A stretch of DNA of 64,000 nt from JBDRCC01 sp043822065 [NCBI: archaeon] (lineage in GTDB: Archaea; Undinarchaeota; CAZHTU01): contig JBDRCC010000001.1 of NCBI GenBank assembly GCA_043822065.1, positions 19,332 through 83,331 of the forward strand, read 5' to 3'. Shown piece after piece: positions 32,004 through 40,758 of this stretch (position 1 is its first letter; each line of letters starts with the position of its first letter). The notes beneath the pieces are model-generated. The model saw only the letters and a program-made list of their open reading frames with translations, searched no databases and was not told the origin of the DNA. The translations under genes and the position numbers were made by a program.

Positions 32004-33010
32004 GAGAGTTGATTGATAAGATACGCTATTCTTTGTCTTTGTGTTTCTGTTTTTGATTGAGCCAACTCGTGTTTCAATATCTGGATGGCAGTATCGAAGT
32101 TTTCACGAGGGGGAAATTCTATAAACAGATTTTTTTTCGTCAGCTTTTTTCCAATATACGCCTCGACGATCTTCTTTTCTGATTGTTTAGCTGGGATGGG
32201 TCTATCGCTCTGTAAAAAAGCGCGTGCAAAGGAAGTTATAAAATATTTTTTTCTGTTTGGGAGAATGTGGTCGATATCTGAAAATAAGCGATATAACGCC
32301 AACACTCTAAAACGAGGCTCAGTATTTGGCATTACGCCCTCCCAGGTACCGCCATACGTAGGTTCAAAATCAGCTATTTCCCCTTCAGTCGTTATGTTGT
32401 TTAATTCCATAGCACCATGGTATAGCCCAATATCAAACATTTTTCTTATGCTCTTGCCAAGGGTACTTGCGAGATAGTTGCAGTATTCCTTTTCAGTTTG
32501 TTTGCGGATCGCAAGATAGGCGTTTAGTATATCTGTTTCGAAGAGGAAGTCTGAGAGCCGCAACGGAGAAGCGAATGTTCTGGCAATAACTGCTAGTTTC
32601 TTCCCCTCGAAGGTACCATAATCGTAGCAACCAACTGGCCTCTGGCAAAAGACCCCTGCGTTAAATGCTATTTTAGAGAGATTATGTTCTGCTAATGCTG
32701 TGGGGAGTTCAACTCCGCCCCATGCAAACCGGTTTAGTAGCCGTATCTTTTGCCCCTCAAAACCAATCCCTTTGTATTCTATTCCAGGATACCATTGGTC
32801 CCCAGATCTCCACGGGACATAGAACCAAGCTGATCTTGATGAGTGGCTTTCAAGGCAGGTAATGTTCCCAGGGCGTACTGACAAGGCTGGAACGGGAATC
32901 TGCACATGTTCTTTAAAATAGAATTTTGTTTTTGCAGTTGAAAAATTATAACACTTGGGGTAGACCCTCCGGCTTAGTTTCCATACGTCCTCCAAAAAGT
33001 TCTTGACCAT
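32000..33010 (-). CDS. Atypical kinase-fold-like protein (island)
   Basis: 336 aa, no family recognised with certainty. The order of elements suggests a protein-kinase/aminoglycoside-kinase fold: a glycine-containing strand pair and helix near 96-120, a hinge-like strand LAVIARTFASPLRLSDFL (139-156), HGAMELNNI (198-206) in place of a catalytic HxDxxxxN loop, and ADFE (213-216) in place of DFG. The catalytic Asp is Ala, so it may be a pseudokinase or use another mechanism. Reverse TATA GCTATATAAA at 33041-33050. Confidence 0.6.
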   Translation of the reverse strand: MVKNFLEDVWKLSRRVYPKCYNFSTAKTKFYFKEHVQIPVPALSVRPGNITCLESHSSRSAWFYVPWRSGDQWYPGIEYKGIGFEGQKIRLLNRFAWGGVELPTALAEHNLSKIAFNAGVFCQRPVGCYDYGTFEGKKLAVIARTFASPLRLSDFLFETDILNAYLAIRKQTEKEYCNYLASTLGKSIRKMFDIGLYHGAMELNNITTEGEIADFEPTYGGTWEGVMPNTEPRFRVLALYRLFSDIDHILPNRKKYFITSFARAFLQSDRPIPAKQSEKKIVEAYIGKKLTKKNLFIEFPPRENFDTAIQILKHELAQSKTETQRQRIAYLINQLS

Positions 33011-33040
33011 GTCTGTGCACTTAGAAGTACCAATAGGGGA

Positions 33041-33099
33041 TTTATATAGCTTACTTTGCAGAATACGAACACTTCATCTTGAGGCAAATGTTAAATAAA
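33041..33099. promoter_or_regulatory. Divergent promoters, kinase-like gene / radical SAM 3
   Basis: Reverse TATA 33041-33050 (GCTATATAAA) serves the kinase-like gene with a leader of about 8 nt. Forward GTTAAATAAA (33090-33099) is 27 nt from ATG 33122. Confidence 0.5.
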
Positions 33100-33121
33100 T
33101 GTAGCTATAAGAGAGTATACG

Positions 33122-34429
33122 ATGAGAATAGCTTTGATAACCCCAGTCCAGACGTTTAATAGGGCAGTTGAGATTATTCCATACCCAAGTCTTGGATTAC
33201 TATATCTCGCAGCGTATCTTGAAAAAAAAGGACATAAGGTAAGAATAATAGACCTGCCTTTTTTAATGATAAAAAACAAGGAGAATATGACTTTTTCTAG
33301 GGTTAGAGAGATTCTCAAAGAGTACAACCCAGATGTGATTGGGATAACCACACGGTGCCTGGATTATCCTTTTGATATACTGCTAGCACGGAATATAAAG
33401 AGGTTCATCAAAAAACCAATAATCTTTGGAGGTGTGCAGGCAACGCATACTGCTTACGACACGATAAAGGAGTTCAAGTGGGTAGATTTTGTTGTGAAGG
33501 GGGAGGGAGAGGTAACATTTATTGAACTCTTGACCGCCATTAAGGAAGGCAGACCATTCAATGAGGTGAGAGGTATTGTGTATAGAGAGGGCAACCGCGT
33601 AATTGAAACGAAAGACCGCCCATTCATTGAGGATATTGACTGTCTTCCTTTGCCAGCGTATCATTTGATACCAAAAGTAAAGAAGTACGGTTTAGACGCA
33701 ATCCCTCTCATAACAACACGTGGGTGCCCCTTCAACTGCGCTTTCTGTTCGGTCTCAACAATGTGGAAAAGGACATTACGATGTAGGGGTGTACGCAGCA
33801 TTATGCAGGAGATTAAACGGGAAAGAAAACGGCAGGGATTGAACCATGTTTCAATAAAGGATGACACGTTTACAGTAGATAATAGACGGCTCAAGATTTT
33901 GTGTAGAGAGTTCAAAAAAGAGGGAGTTACGTGGACTTGCTTTTCAAGGGTAGACACGATAGATGAAGATATGCTTGAGCTTATGAAGGATAGTGGGTGT
34001 AACGGTATTTTTTATGGTGTTGAGTCAGCTTCGGTAAGAATACTGAAAAAAATAAGAAAGGGTGATAAAAGATTTTTGGAGAATGCCAGAAAAAATATTA
34101 AGAAGTGCCATGAGCTAGGTTTAGAACAGATTGTGTCGTTTATAATAGGATTTCCTAGTGAAACTGAGAAAGAAATCGCTAAAACGGTTGATATGGCGGA
34201 GAAAATGAAAAAACGGGGTTGCTCTACACAAGTTCATTTCCTCAGCCCGCTCTCTGGGTCGGACATCTATAAGAGCAATAAGAACAATTTAATATTTGTA
34301 GGCCACTCGTCAGACGTATCTAGTGTCCGTGGCTTGAGTAAGAAATATGTGGATTTGATAAAGAAGTACCCACATATTTTCCCTCAATTTTATATTATTA
34401 AAAACAGTGCACTTGCGAAATGGATTTAG
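33122..34429 (+). CDS. B12-binding-type radical SAM enzyme (island enzyme 3)
   Basis: 435 aa of the BchE/methylthiotransferase-like cobalamin class. The N-terminal domain (1-175) includes YPSLGLLYLAAYLEKKGHKV and FGGVQATHT, and the radical SAM cluster is C202-PFN-C206-AF-C209. Further SAM-core strands are FYGVESAS and SFIIGFPSETE. Likely methylates or rearranges an unactivated carbon. Similar domain layout to island enzyme 1 but with the canonical CX3CX2C motif. AT-rich like the rest of the island. Confidence 0.87.
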   Translation: MRIALITPVQTFNRAVEIIPYPSLGLLYLAAYLEKKGHKVRIIDLPFLMIKNKENMTFSRVREILKEYNPDVIGITTRCLDYPFDILLARNIKRFIKKPIIFGGVQATHTAYDTIKEFKWVDFVVKGEGEVTFIELLTAIKEGRPFNEVRGIVYREGNRVIETKDRPFIEDIDCLPLPAYHLIPKVKKYGLDAIPLITTRGCPFNCAFCSVSTMWKRTLRCRGVRSIMQEIKRERKRQGLNHVSIKDDTFTVDNRRLKILCREFKKEGVTWTCFSRVDTIDEDMLELMKDSGCNGIFYGVESASVRILKKIRKGDKRFLENARKNIKKCHELGLEQIVSFIIGFPSETEKEIAKTVDMAEKMKKRGCSTQVHFLSPLSGSDIYKSNKNNLIFVGHSSDVSSVRGLSKKYVDLIKKYPHIFPQFYIIKNSALAKWI

Positions 34430-34443
34430 GCGTTTTACGCGAT

Positions 34444-36069
34444 TCAATTAAAAAATTTATCAAAGTTGATTAGCAGTTCTTGTGAGTCTTCATCCTTGAG
34501 CAATACTCCTTTTCCGACTGTGTTGTAGACCAAGTCGATATGCATACTGCAAGAGATGTCACCGTAAAAATTTGTATTCCGACCAAGTGCAATATGGAAT
34601 GAGTTTCTTTGCTTTTCATCGAGTAATGGGCTGCCAATTGGTCTATTGCCAAGGAAACCTATGCCAAACTCACCCATGTACGGGAAGCTATCAGTATCCC
34701 CAAAGCTCTTTGCTTGGTCAAACATTTCCGCAACCACTTTAGAATTGCGAGCTGCAGACCATTTGGCTACCTTTCCGTTTTTAAAAGTAAGATGCAGACC
34801 TTCAATTTTTTTTCCAAAGTAGAATACCTCATCGAATAGTATTTTGCCATTTGTTTTTTCTTTTAGCGGTGCGATAAAGACTTCTCCTGATGGGATATTA
34901 AGGGAATATTTGGCGCCTTCTTTCTGCTCGTCATCTATCAAAGCCCTGCGACCGTCCGTACTAAACCTCAGCTCAAGCGAACCATCTTTAGAGGACAACA
35001 AGAGATTTTTGCGATTTCCTATAAGAAGTTTAGCGTTATGCATTTTTTCGCGAGGCAGATTTAAAAAAATAGAGAGGGCGTCCTCGAGAACCCTGCAAAG
35101 GTCAGTATAATTAGAATAACTTAGTGCTGATCTGTTTGCTTTGAAATCAGAATAGCTAGGGTAATCCACTAGTATATGTGTGGCATGCCTGTGCCTTTTT
35201 TCGATAACCTCCTTAAGAGTATCAGAAAACCTTTGCGGTTTCCATTTGATTTCGTGGCCAGATGCATTATCCTCTTTCATAAAGTTTATCGTCCCGTTGA
35301 CATAAGCTGCCCGGTTGTAGTCCGACTTTCGCATCACATTGAGTATAGCATTATGCGCATCGCGGTTTAAGGCTACAAAATATTTTAGGTCCCCAGCATC
35401 ACCAGTCCCATGGCAGCCTTTCTTCCAAAGGGCATCTAAAAGAGAATACGCCATTTGTAGAATAGCTGGAACGCCAAATTCAGTACCTATACTTACCCAA
35501 GACTTTTTGGGGTAGTCATAAAAATCGTTAACTATGTAATCCGCAAGCTTTGCATGATTTGGATAAGCAAATTCCATAAGACGAGCGCGCTGTTTGGCAG
35601 TGTAGGTGTAATAAATCCGTTTCCCATTTTTTAATTTCAAGAAGCGAGTTCGAGGATATCCTGGAAAAGCAGGTTGGAATATGGTTAGTAGGTCTTGACC
35701 GGCTACATTTGTATGGTTAAGATATTGTGAAAAGTTTTTTGATTTTTCTTTGTTTAGATCATTTTCATCAAAACGCGAAAAAACTATTCTTTTATTGAAA
35801 TCGGACTTCAATTTTTCCGAAAAAATGGAGTCATAGCGCCTATCGTCAAAAATGCAGATTTTGGAAAGGGCGCCCACTTTAGCAAATTTCTCGGTCAGGG
35901 AGTACGCAAGTTCTATTTGAGCTAAAACATTTGGGTTGATTTCAAAGAGGATGTCATCCTTTTCAGATGGATCTATTCTGGTGACTATTTCCTCTTCTAG
36001 CCCCATTGGGTAACAGTACCTGCTAGTTGCTTTTGTGAGTGAGGGGCTGTAGGATATGTACGGATCCAT
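34444..36069 (-). CDS. M29-type aminopeptidase homologue with long N-terminal domain (island peptidase)
   Basis: 541 aa from ATG 36067-36069, chosen because it is 27 nt from the reverse TATA at 36091-36100. The C-terminal half matches M29 thermophilic aminopeptidases: NIPSGEVFIAP (Glu396), GEFGIGFLGNRPIG (Glu467), FHIALG (His492) and SMHIDLVY (His510, Asp512) line up with the metal ligands, so it should be active. The N-terminal ~300 residues (ordinary M29 proteins are ~410 aa) are unassigned. In this island it could trim leader or modified peptides. Confidence 0.8.
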   Translation of the reverse strand: MDPYISYSPSLTKATSRYCYPMGLEEEIVTRIDPSEKDDILFEINPNVLAQIELAYSLTEKFAKVGALSKICIFDDRRYDSIFSEKLKSDFNKRIVFSRFDENDLNKEKSKNFSQYLNHTNVAGQDLLTIFQPAFPGYPRTRFLKLKNGKRIYYTYTAKQRARLMEFAYPNHAKLADYIVNDFYDYPKKSWVSIGTEFGVPAILQMAYSLLDALWKKGCHGTGDAGDLKYFVALNRDAHNAILNVMRKSDYNRAAYVNGTINFMKEDNASGHEIKWKPQRFSDTLKEVIEKRHRHATHILVDYPSYSDFKANRSALSYSNYTDLCRVLEDALSIFLNLPREKMHNAKLLIGNRKNLLLSSKDGSLELRFSTDGRRALIDDEQKEGAKYSLNIPSGEVFIAPLKEKTNGKILFDEVFYFGKKIEGLHLTFKNGKVAKWSAARNSKVVAEMFDQAKSFGDTDSFPYMGEFGIGFLGNRPIGSPLLDEKQRNSFHIALGRNTNFYGDISCSMHIDLVYNTVGKGVLLKDEDSQELLINFDKFFN

Positions 36070-36090
36070 AGAATATACTTGTACCAAGGG

Positions 36091-36130
36091 CTATAAAAAG
36101 AATAGCATGGAGGGATAAACGTTAAATAAG
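36091..36130. promoter_or_regulatory. Divergent promoters, M29 peptidase / pentose phosphate operon
   Basis: CTTTTTATAG on the reverse strand (36091-36100) serves the peptidase. CGTTAAATAAG (36120-36130) serves ATG 36157. This is also the right-hand composition boundary of the AT-rich island. Confidence 0.5.
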
Positions 36131-36156
36131 CGCAGATACTTCTTACCTGCGGGGAC

Positions 36157-36795
36157 ATGGAAGTAAAGATTGCGCCATCGATTTTATCAGCGGATTTTGC
36201 AAGGCTAGAGGACGAGATAAAGCGCATCGAGGACGTGGCGGATTGGATTCATGTCGATGTGATGGACGGGCACTTTGTGCCGAACATATCAATCGGCGTA
36301 CCTGTGGTGCGGAGCGTAAGCAGGATTACCGACCTGCCGATTGACACCCACCTGATGATAAGCAACCCGATGGGCTTCCTAAAGCCGTTTTCGGAGGCGG
36401 GGTCGGACTACATATCCGTGCACGCGGAGGTGTGCAAGGACCTTTCAGAGCCGATAGCTGCTATACACGGGCTTGGCAGGAAGGCAGGGGTGGTATTCAA
36501 CCCCAATACGGGGGTCAAGCCGCTCTGGAATGTGATTGACGAGGTGGATTACGTGCTTGTTATGGCGGTCATGCCGGGCTTCTCCGGGCAGAAGTTCATG
36601 CCCGAGGTCCTGAAGAAGGTCGAGGAGATAAGGAACCGGTCCGACATCGACATCCAGGTGGACGGCGGGATAAATATTAATAATGCGAAGTCATGTGTAG
36701 AAGCTGGGGCAAACATTCTCGTTGCCGGAAACGCTGTCTTCAAGGCGGAGGACCCGCGGAAGGCGGTGTTAGAGCTTAAAGAGTGCGCTGAATGA
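36157..36795 (+). CDS. rpe: Ribulose-phosphate 3-epimerase
   Basis: 212 aa TIM barrel. Interconverts ribulose- and xylulose-5-phosphate. Clear motifs: KIAPSILSADFARLEDEI, IHVDVMDGHFVPNIS, THLMISNP and VMAVMPGFSGQKFMPEVL; IQVDGGIN carries the second catalytic Asp. First gene of an operon whose members overlap by ATGA: rpe, transketolase N, transketolase C, transaldolase, Trm-G10. Confidence 0.96.
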   Translation: MEVKIAPSILSADFARLEDEIKRIEDVADWIHVDVMDGHFVPNISIGVPVVRSVSRITDLPIDTHLMISNPMGFLKPFSEAGSDYISVHAEVCKDLSEPIAAIHGLGRKAGVVFNPNTGVKPLWNVIDEVDYVLVMAVMPGFSGQKFMPEVLKKVEEIRNRSDIDIQVDGGININNAKSCVEAGANILVAGNAVFKAEDPRKAVLELKECAE

Positions 36796-37601
36796 GGGTT
36801 GAGGAACTCGAGATAAAGGCAAGAGAGATACGGCGCGACATCATCGGGATGCTCGCCGAAGCCGGCTCAGGCCACCCCGGCGGCTCGCTGTCAATAGCTG
36901 ATATTCTTACGGTTCTTTATTTCCACAAGATGCGCCACAGGCCGAAGGAGCCGAAGTGGCAGGACAGGGACAGGTTCGTCCTGAGCAAGGGGCACGGCGC
37001 GCCTGCGCTGTATGCCGTTCTTGCGGAGGCTGGCTATTTCCCGAAGGATGACTTGAAGACCCTGCGGAAGCTTGGCTCGCACCTCCAGGGGCACCCGGCC
37101 CAGCACAAGACGCCAGGCGTCGAGGCTTCGACCGGCTCGCTCGGGACTGGGTTGTCGCAGGCGTGCGGGATGGCGCTTGCCGGAAAGCTCGACAAAAAGG
37201 ATTATAGGGTTTATGCCGTGGTCGGGGACGGCGAATGCGACGAAGGGCAGATTTGGGAAGCCGCGATGTCGGCGGCGCACTACAAGCTCGACAATTTATG
37301 CGTTTTCCTTGACAGGAACTGCATCCAGCTTGACGGGTTCACGGACAAGGTGATGTGCCTGGGCGATATTTCTGCAAAGTGGAAGGCGTTCGGCTGGAAT
37401 GTCGTTGGGATTGACGGGCATGACGTCAGGCAGATAGTAAAGGCGCTCGATGATGCTGAAACGGTGAAGGGAAAGCCGACGATGATTGTTGCAAAGACTG
37501 TCAAGGGGAAGGGTGTCTCGTTCATGGAGAACAAACCCGAGTGGCACGGCGTAGCCCCGAACAAGGAGCAGACTGCAAAGGCGCTGGAGGATCTGAAATG
37601 A
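36792..37601 (+). CDS. Transketolase, N-terminal subunit
   Basis: 269 aa, thiamine-diphosphate-binding half of a split transketolase, as usual in archaea. Motifs: GHPGGSLSIADILTVLYF, DRFVLSKGHGAPALYAVL, and GDGECDEGQIWEAAMSA, the ThDP-binding GDG motif, followed by FLDRNCIQLDG. Works as a heterotetramer with the next gene product. Confidence 0.96.
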   Translation: MRVEELEIKAREIRRDIIGMLAEAGSGHPGGSLSIADILTVLYFHKMRHRPKEPKWQDRDRFVLSKGHGAPALYAVLAEAGYFPKDDLKTLRKLGSHLQGHPAQHKTPGVEASTGSLGTGLSQACGMALAGKLDKKDYRVYAVVGDGECDEGQIWEAAMSAAHYKLDNLCVFLDRNCIQLDGFTDKVMCLGDISAKWKAFGWNVVGIDGHDVRQIVKALDDAETVKGKPTMIVAKTVKGKGVSFMENKPEWHGVAPNKEQTAKALEDLK

Positions 37602-38542
37602 AGGGCACGAAGACCTCTATCAGGGACGTCTACGGGGACACCCTCGTCGAGCTAGGGAAGTCAAACAGGGACATAGTCGTTCTTGACGCCGACCTTTCGT
37701 GCTCGACGAAGACTGAGAAGTTCGGAAAGGCTTACCCGGAGAGGTTCTTTAATATGGGAATCTCAGAGGCGAACATGATAGGATATGCCGCCGGGCTGAG
37801 CCTCTGCGGGAAGATACCGTTTGCCTCGTCTTTTGCAATGTTTGCGGCGGAGAAGTGCTTTGAGCAGATAAGGAACACCCTCTGCTATTCTAGCCTGAAT
37901 GTCAAAATAGTCGCGACGCATTCCGGGATAAGCGTCGGCCCTGACGGCGTGTCGCACCAGGCGATTGAGGACATCGGAATAATGCGCGGATTGCCGAACA
38001 TGAAAGTATGGGTGCCTGCGGACGGAATCCAGACGCGCGAGATGATACACGAGGCGGCTAAGGTCAAGGGTCCGCAGTACATCCGCTTAAGCAGGGTAAA
38101 GTTCCCTGATCTGTATGATGAGGGATACAAGCTGAAGGACAAATGTGATGTCCTAAGGGAAGGGAAAGACGTTACGATTATCGCCTGCGGGCTTGAGGTT
38201 TCAGAAGCCCTGAAAGCGGCTGACAAGCTCAAGGAAAAGAAAATAGACGCTGCCGTCCTGAACATGCACTCGATAAAGCCGCTGTGCGAAGGGTGCGCCG
38301 TGAAGTGGGCGAAGAAGACAGGACGGGTCGTGACTGCTGAGGAGCATAGCATAATAAACGGGCTCGGGAGCGCGGTTTCAGAGGTCCTTGCCGAAAAGTA
38401 TCCTGTGCCGGTCGGAAGGGTCGGGCTGAGGGACGCATTCGCAGAATCCGGCGAGCAGGAAGAGCTATTCAGGAAGTACGGGCTGGATTCTGACGCAATA
38501 GCTAAAAAGGTCGTCGAGATAATGAAGGCGGGGGAGAAATGA
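37598..38542 (+). CDS. Transketolase, C-terminal subunit
   Basis: 314 aa from ATG 37598 (the frame is open further upstream but lies inside the N-subunit gene; ATGA overlap fixes the start). Contains the pyrimidine-binding half, with FGKAYPERFFNMGISEANMI carrying the conserved Glu, FAAEKCFEQIRNTLCY and THSGISVGPDG. The C-terminal domain ends FRKYGLDSDAIAKKVVEI. Confidence 0.95.
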   Translation: MKGTKTSIRDVYGDTLVELGKSNRDIVVLDADLSCSTKTEKFGKAYPERFFNMGISEANMIGYAAGLSLCGKIPFASSFAMFAAEKCFEQIRNTLCYSSLNVKIVATHSGISVGPDGVSHQAIEDIGIMRGLPNMKVWVPADGIQTREMIHEAAKVKGPQYIRLSRVKFPDLYDEGYKLKDKCDVLREGKDVTIIACGLEVSEALKAADKLKEKKIDAAVLNMHSIKPLCEGCAVKWAKKTGRVVTAEEHSIINGLGSAVSEVLAEKYPVPVGRVGLRDAFAESGEQEELFRKYGLDSDAIAKKVVEIMKAGEK

Positions 38543-39186
38543 AGATATTCCTGGACACTGCAAACATAGACCAAATCCGCGAAATGGCTGCGCTCGGCAT
38601 GGTCGACGGCGTTACAACCAACCCGACGCTGATTGCGAAGGAAGGAGTCAACTACAAGAAGAGGCTTGCCGAGATTGCCAAGGTCGTGAAGGGCCCGATA
38701 TCCGCCGAGGCTGTTTCTGAGAAGGCGGAAGGCATGGTGAAAGAGGGGATTGAGTACTCAAAGATAGCGAAGAACATCATAATCAAGATAACGATGACCG
38801 AGGAGGGCATGAAGGCTGTAAGGGTGCTTGAGAAGCGCGGGATAAGGACGAACGTCACCCTTGTCTTCACCCCGAACCAGGCGCTTGTTGCCGCGAAGGC
38901 AGGGGCGAGCTACGTCAGCCCGTTTGTCGGGAGGCTAGACGACAGGGGCGAGGACGGGATGAAGGTCGTCGAGGACATCATGGAGATTCTCGGGAACTAC
39001 AGGTTCAAGACCCAGGTCATCGTCGCAAGCGTCAGGAACGCGGAGCACATGGTAAGGGCGGGCAGGTGCGGGGCGCCGATTGCAACCGTGCCGTACCAGA
39101 TACTCAAGGAGATGTTCAGGCACGAGCTGACCGACGCTGGCATAAAGAAATTTCTCGAAGACTGGGAGAAAGTAAAGAACAAATAA
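38539..39186 (+). CDS. Transaldolase (MipB/TalC type)
   Basis: 215 aa short transaldolase. Starts MKIFLDTANIDQIREM; DGVTTNPTLIAKEG, the Schiff-base Lys in IIIKITMTEEG, and FTPNQALVAAKAGASYVSPF are typical. Completes the non-oxidative pentose phosphate branch, which supplies ribose-5-phosphate. Stop and the next start overlap as TAATG. Fructose-6-phosphate aldolase activity is an alternative within the same family. Confidence 0.93.
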   Translation: MKIFLDTANIDQIREMAALGMVDGVTTNPTLIAKEGVNYKKRLAEIAKVVKGPISAEAVSEKAEGMVKEGIEYSKIAKNIIIKITMTEEGMKAVRVLEKRGIRTNVTLVFTPNQALVAAKAGASYVSPFVGRLDDRGEDGMKVVEDIMEILGNYRFKTQVIVASVRNAEHMVRAGRCGAPIATVPYQILKEMFRHELTDAGIKKFLEDWEKVKNK

Positions 39187-40124
39187 TGTACGGAATTCTG
39201 CTGGAAAAGGTGCATCCCGAGCTTCCTTTAGCTGAGGTAATAGCCCTGTGCGAAACCTGCGGATGCAGCGTCGTTGGCAGGGCGGACGACCTAGTTCTTG
39301 TAGATGGAAAGCTTGACTGGGGGCGGCTCGCGCTTAGCAAGCGGGTTTTCAAGATTGAGTATGTTGGCTCGGAGCGGCTTGAGGGCTTTAAGCGGATGCG
39401 GGCGGACAACTTTGCAGTAAGGACTGGCAAAAAGGCGCTTGACATCGAGATTGCAAAGAAAATAAAGGGAACGGTCAACCTCGGGAGCCCGAAGATGGTT
39501 TTCATAGGGGTGAAAAAGCGGAAGTTTTATTTTGGCAGGCAGGTGTTCGAGAGGGGAAGCTTTGAGTCGAGAAAGGGCAGGTACAGGGAGTACTCGAAGC
39601 CAATTTCAATCCACCCGAAGTTTGCAAGGTGCCTTGTCAATTTGGCAAGGGTAAGAACCGGGCAGAGGATTCTTGACCCGTTCTGCGGCACTGGCGGAAT
39701 CCTGATTGAGGCGTCGATGATGGGGCTGAAGGCTGTCGGGTACGATATCGACCCTGAGATGGTCGAGGGCACCAAGACAAACCTCAGAGGCCTTGGGCTA
39801 AAAGGCGTGGTGCTGCGGGGGGACGCCCGCAGGCTGACGGCTCCAAAAGTCAACGCAATTGTGACCGATCCGCCATACGGGAGGTCTTCGAGCTTCACTG
39901 GAAGCGAGCTAAAAGACCTGTACCGGGACTCCCTGAAGAATATGGCTGGGCTGCTGAAGAATGGGGGGTATCTCGCGATAATCTGCCCTGCGGAGATTGA
40001 GCTTGAGAAGATTGCGCCGCCGGGGCTGAAACTTGCAGAAAAATACTACCAGCGGGTGCACAAGAGCCTGGCTAAGAATTTCTACGTCTTTAGAGCAAGT
40101 AGTAGGCTGCAAAAGCCGCCATAG
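39186..40124 (+). CDS. tRNA (guanine10-N2)-methyltransferase, Trm-G10 type
   Basis: 312 aa from ATG 39186. N-terminal THUMP-like domain (about 50-150) binds tRNA; the Rossmann methyltransferase has ILDPFCGTGGILIEASMMG, GYDIDPEMVEG and the exocyclic-amine motif TDPPYGRS. The archaeal enzyme makes m2G/m2,2G at position 10. Last gene of the pentose phosphate operon; overlaps the convergent membrane-protein gene by 35 bp. Confidence 0.92.
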   Translation: MYGILLEKVHPELPLAEVIALCETCGCSVVGRADDLVLVDGKLDWGRLALSKRVFKIEYVGSERLEGFKRMRADNFAVRTGKKALDIEIAKKIKGTVNLGSPKMVFIGVKKRKFYFGRQVFERGSFESRKGRYREYSKPISIHPKFARCLVNLARVRTGQRILDPFCGTGGILIEASMMGLKAVGYDIDPEMVEGTKTNLRGLGLKGVVLRGDARRLTAPKVNAIVTDPPYGRSSSFTGSELKDLYRDSLKNMAGLLKNGGYLAIICPAEIELEKIAPPGLKLAEKYYQRVHKSLAKNFYVFRASSRLQKPP

Positions 40125-40665
40125 GGACTGCCGTGTTTATTAAGGGGTAGAAGACCCAAACGGTGATAATGCTTTTTATGTAGCCGATGGGCATGGTGAC
40201 CCCGAGATATAAGCGCGGGAGGTAGAGGATTGACTGCTCGATGACGACTGCTATGGCGACGAGCTTGACAAGGTTCCCATAGTGGTGGGTCAGAAAGACA
40301 AACGCGTAGACGGCAACTATCCATCCTATGAACCGCAGGAGGCACTTCAGGCCGTCGTCGACGTTGTTAAGCTGTATCCACCTTGCAACGTAGATGTTCA
40401 GGAATATGATTGGAATCGCCCATTTCGGCCCGAACCAAAAGGCGATGTAATATGGCGTATATGTCTGGATGTCTATGGTGTGCGGGAGCTCGGGTATCTG
40501 CATTAGATAGCACTTCGTAGTTAGCCCAAGCCAGACAAGAAATGCGCCCACGCCCCACCTTGTGTCCCACATAGAGGCTGCGAGGAAGAGGCAGACTGCA
40601 GTAATCCCAAAGTAGAGCCTCTCGGAGGTCTTGTTTTGGGACCATATTGAGACTGGGAATTTCAT
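40090..40665 (-). CDS. Uncharacterised multipass membrane protein
   Basis: 191 aa, not recognised. About five membrane helices, for example YFGITAVCLFLAASMW and GYIKSIITVWVFYPLINTAV. Between helices is LMQIPELPHTIDIQTYTPYY. Its 3' end overlaps the Trm-G10 gene on the other strand, and codon use is host-like. Confidence 0.7.
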   Translation of the reverse strand: MKFPVSIWSQNKTSERLYFGITAVCLFLAASMWDTRWGVGAFLVWLGLTTKCYLMQIPELPHTIDIQTYTPYYIAFWFGPKWAIPIIFLNIYVARWIQLNNVDDGLKCLLRFIGWIVAVYAFVFLTHHYGNLVKLVAIAVVIEQSILYLPRLYLGVTMPIGYIKSIITVWVFYPLINTAVPMAAFAAYYLL

Positions 40666-40758
40666 ATTCTCCCGGAGTATGCTTAAGCCGGCAATCAGCT
40701 TAAACCCTGTGGCTGGAGCATAGAAGCCTATAAAAGTGAAAAACGGCTAAAAAAGCCC

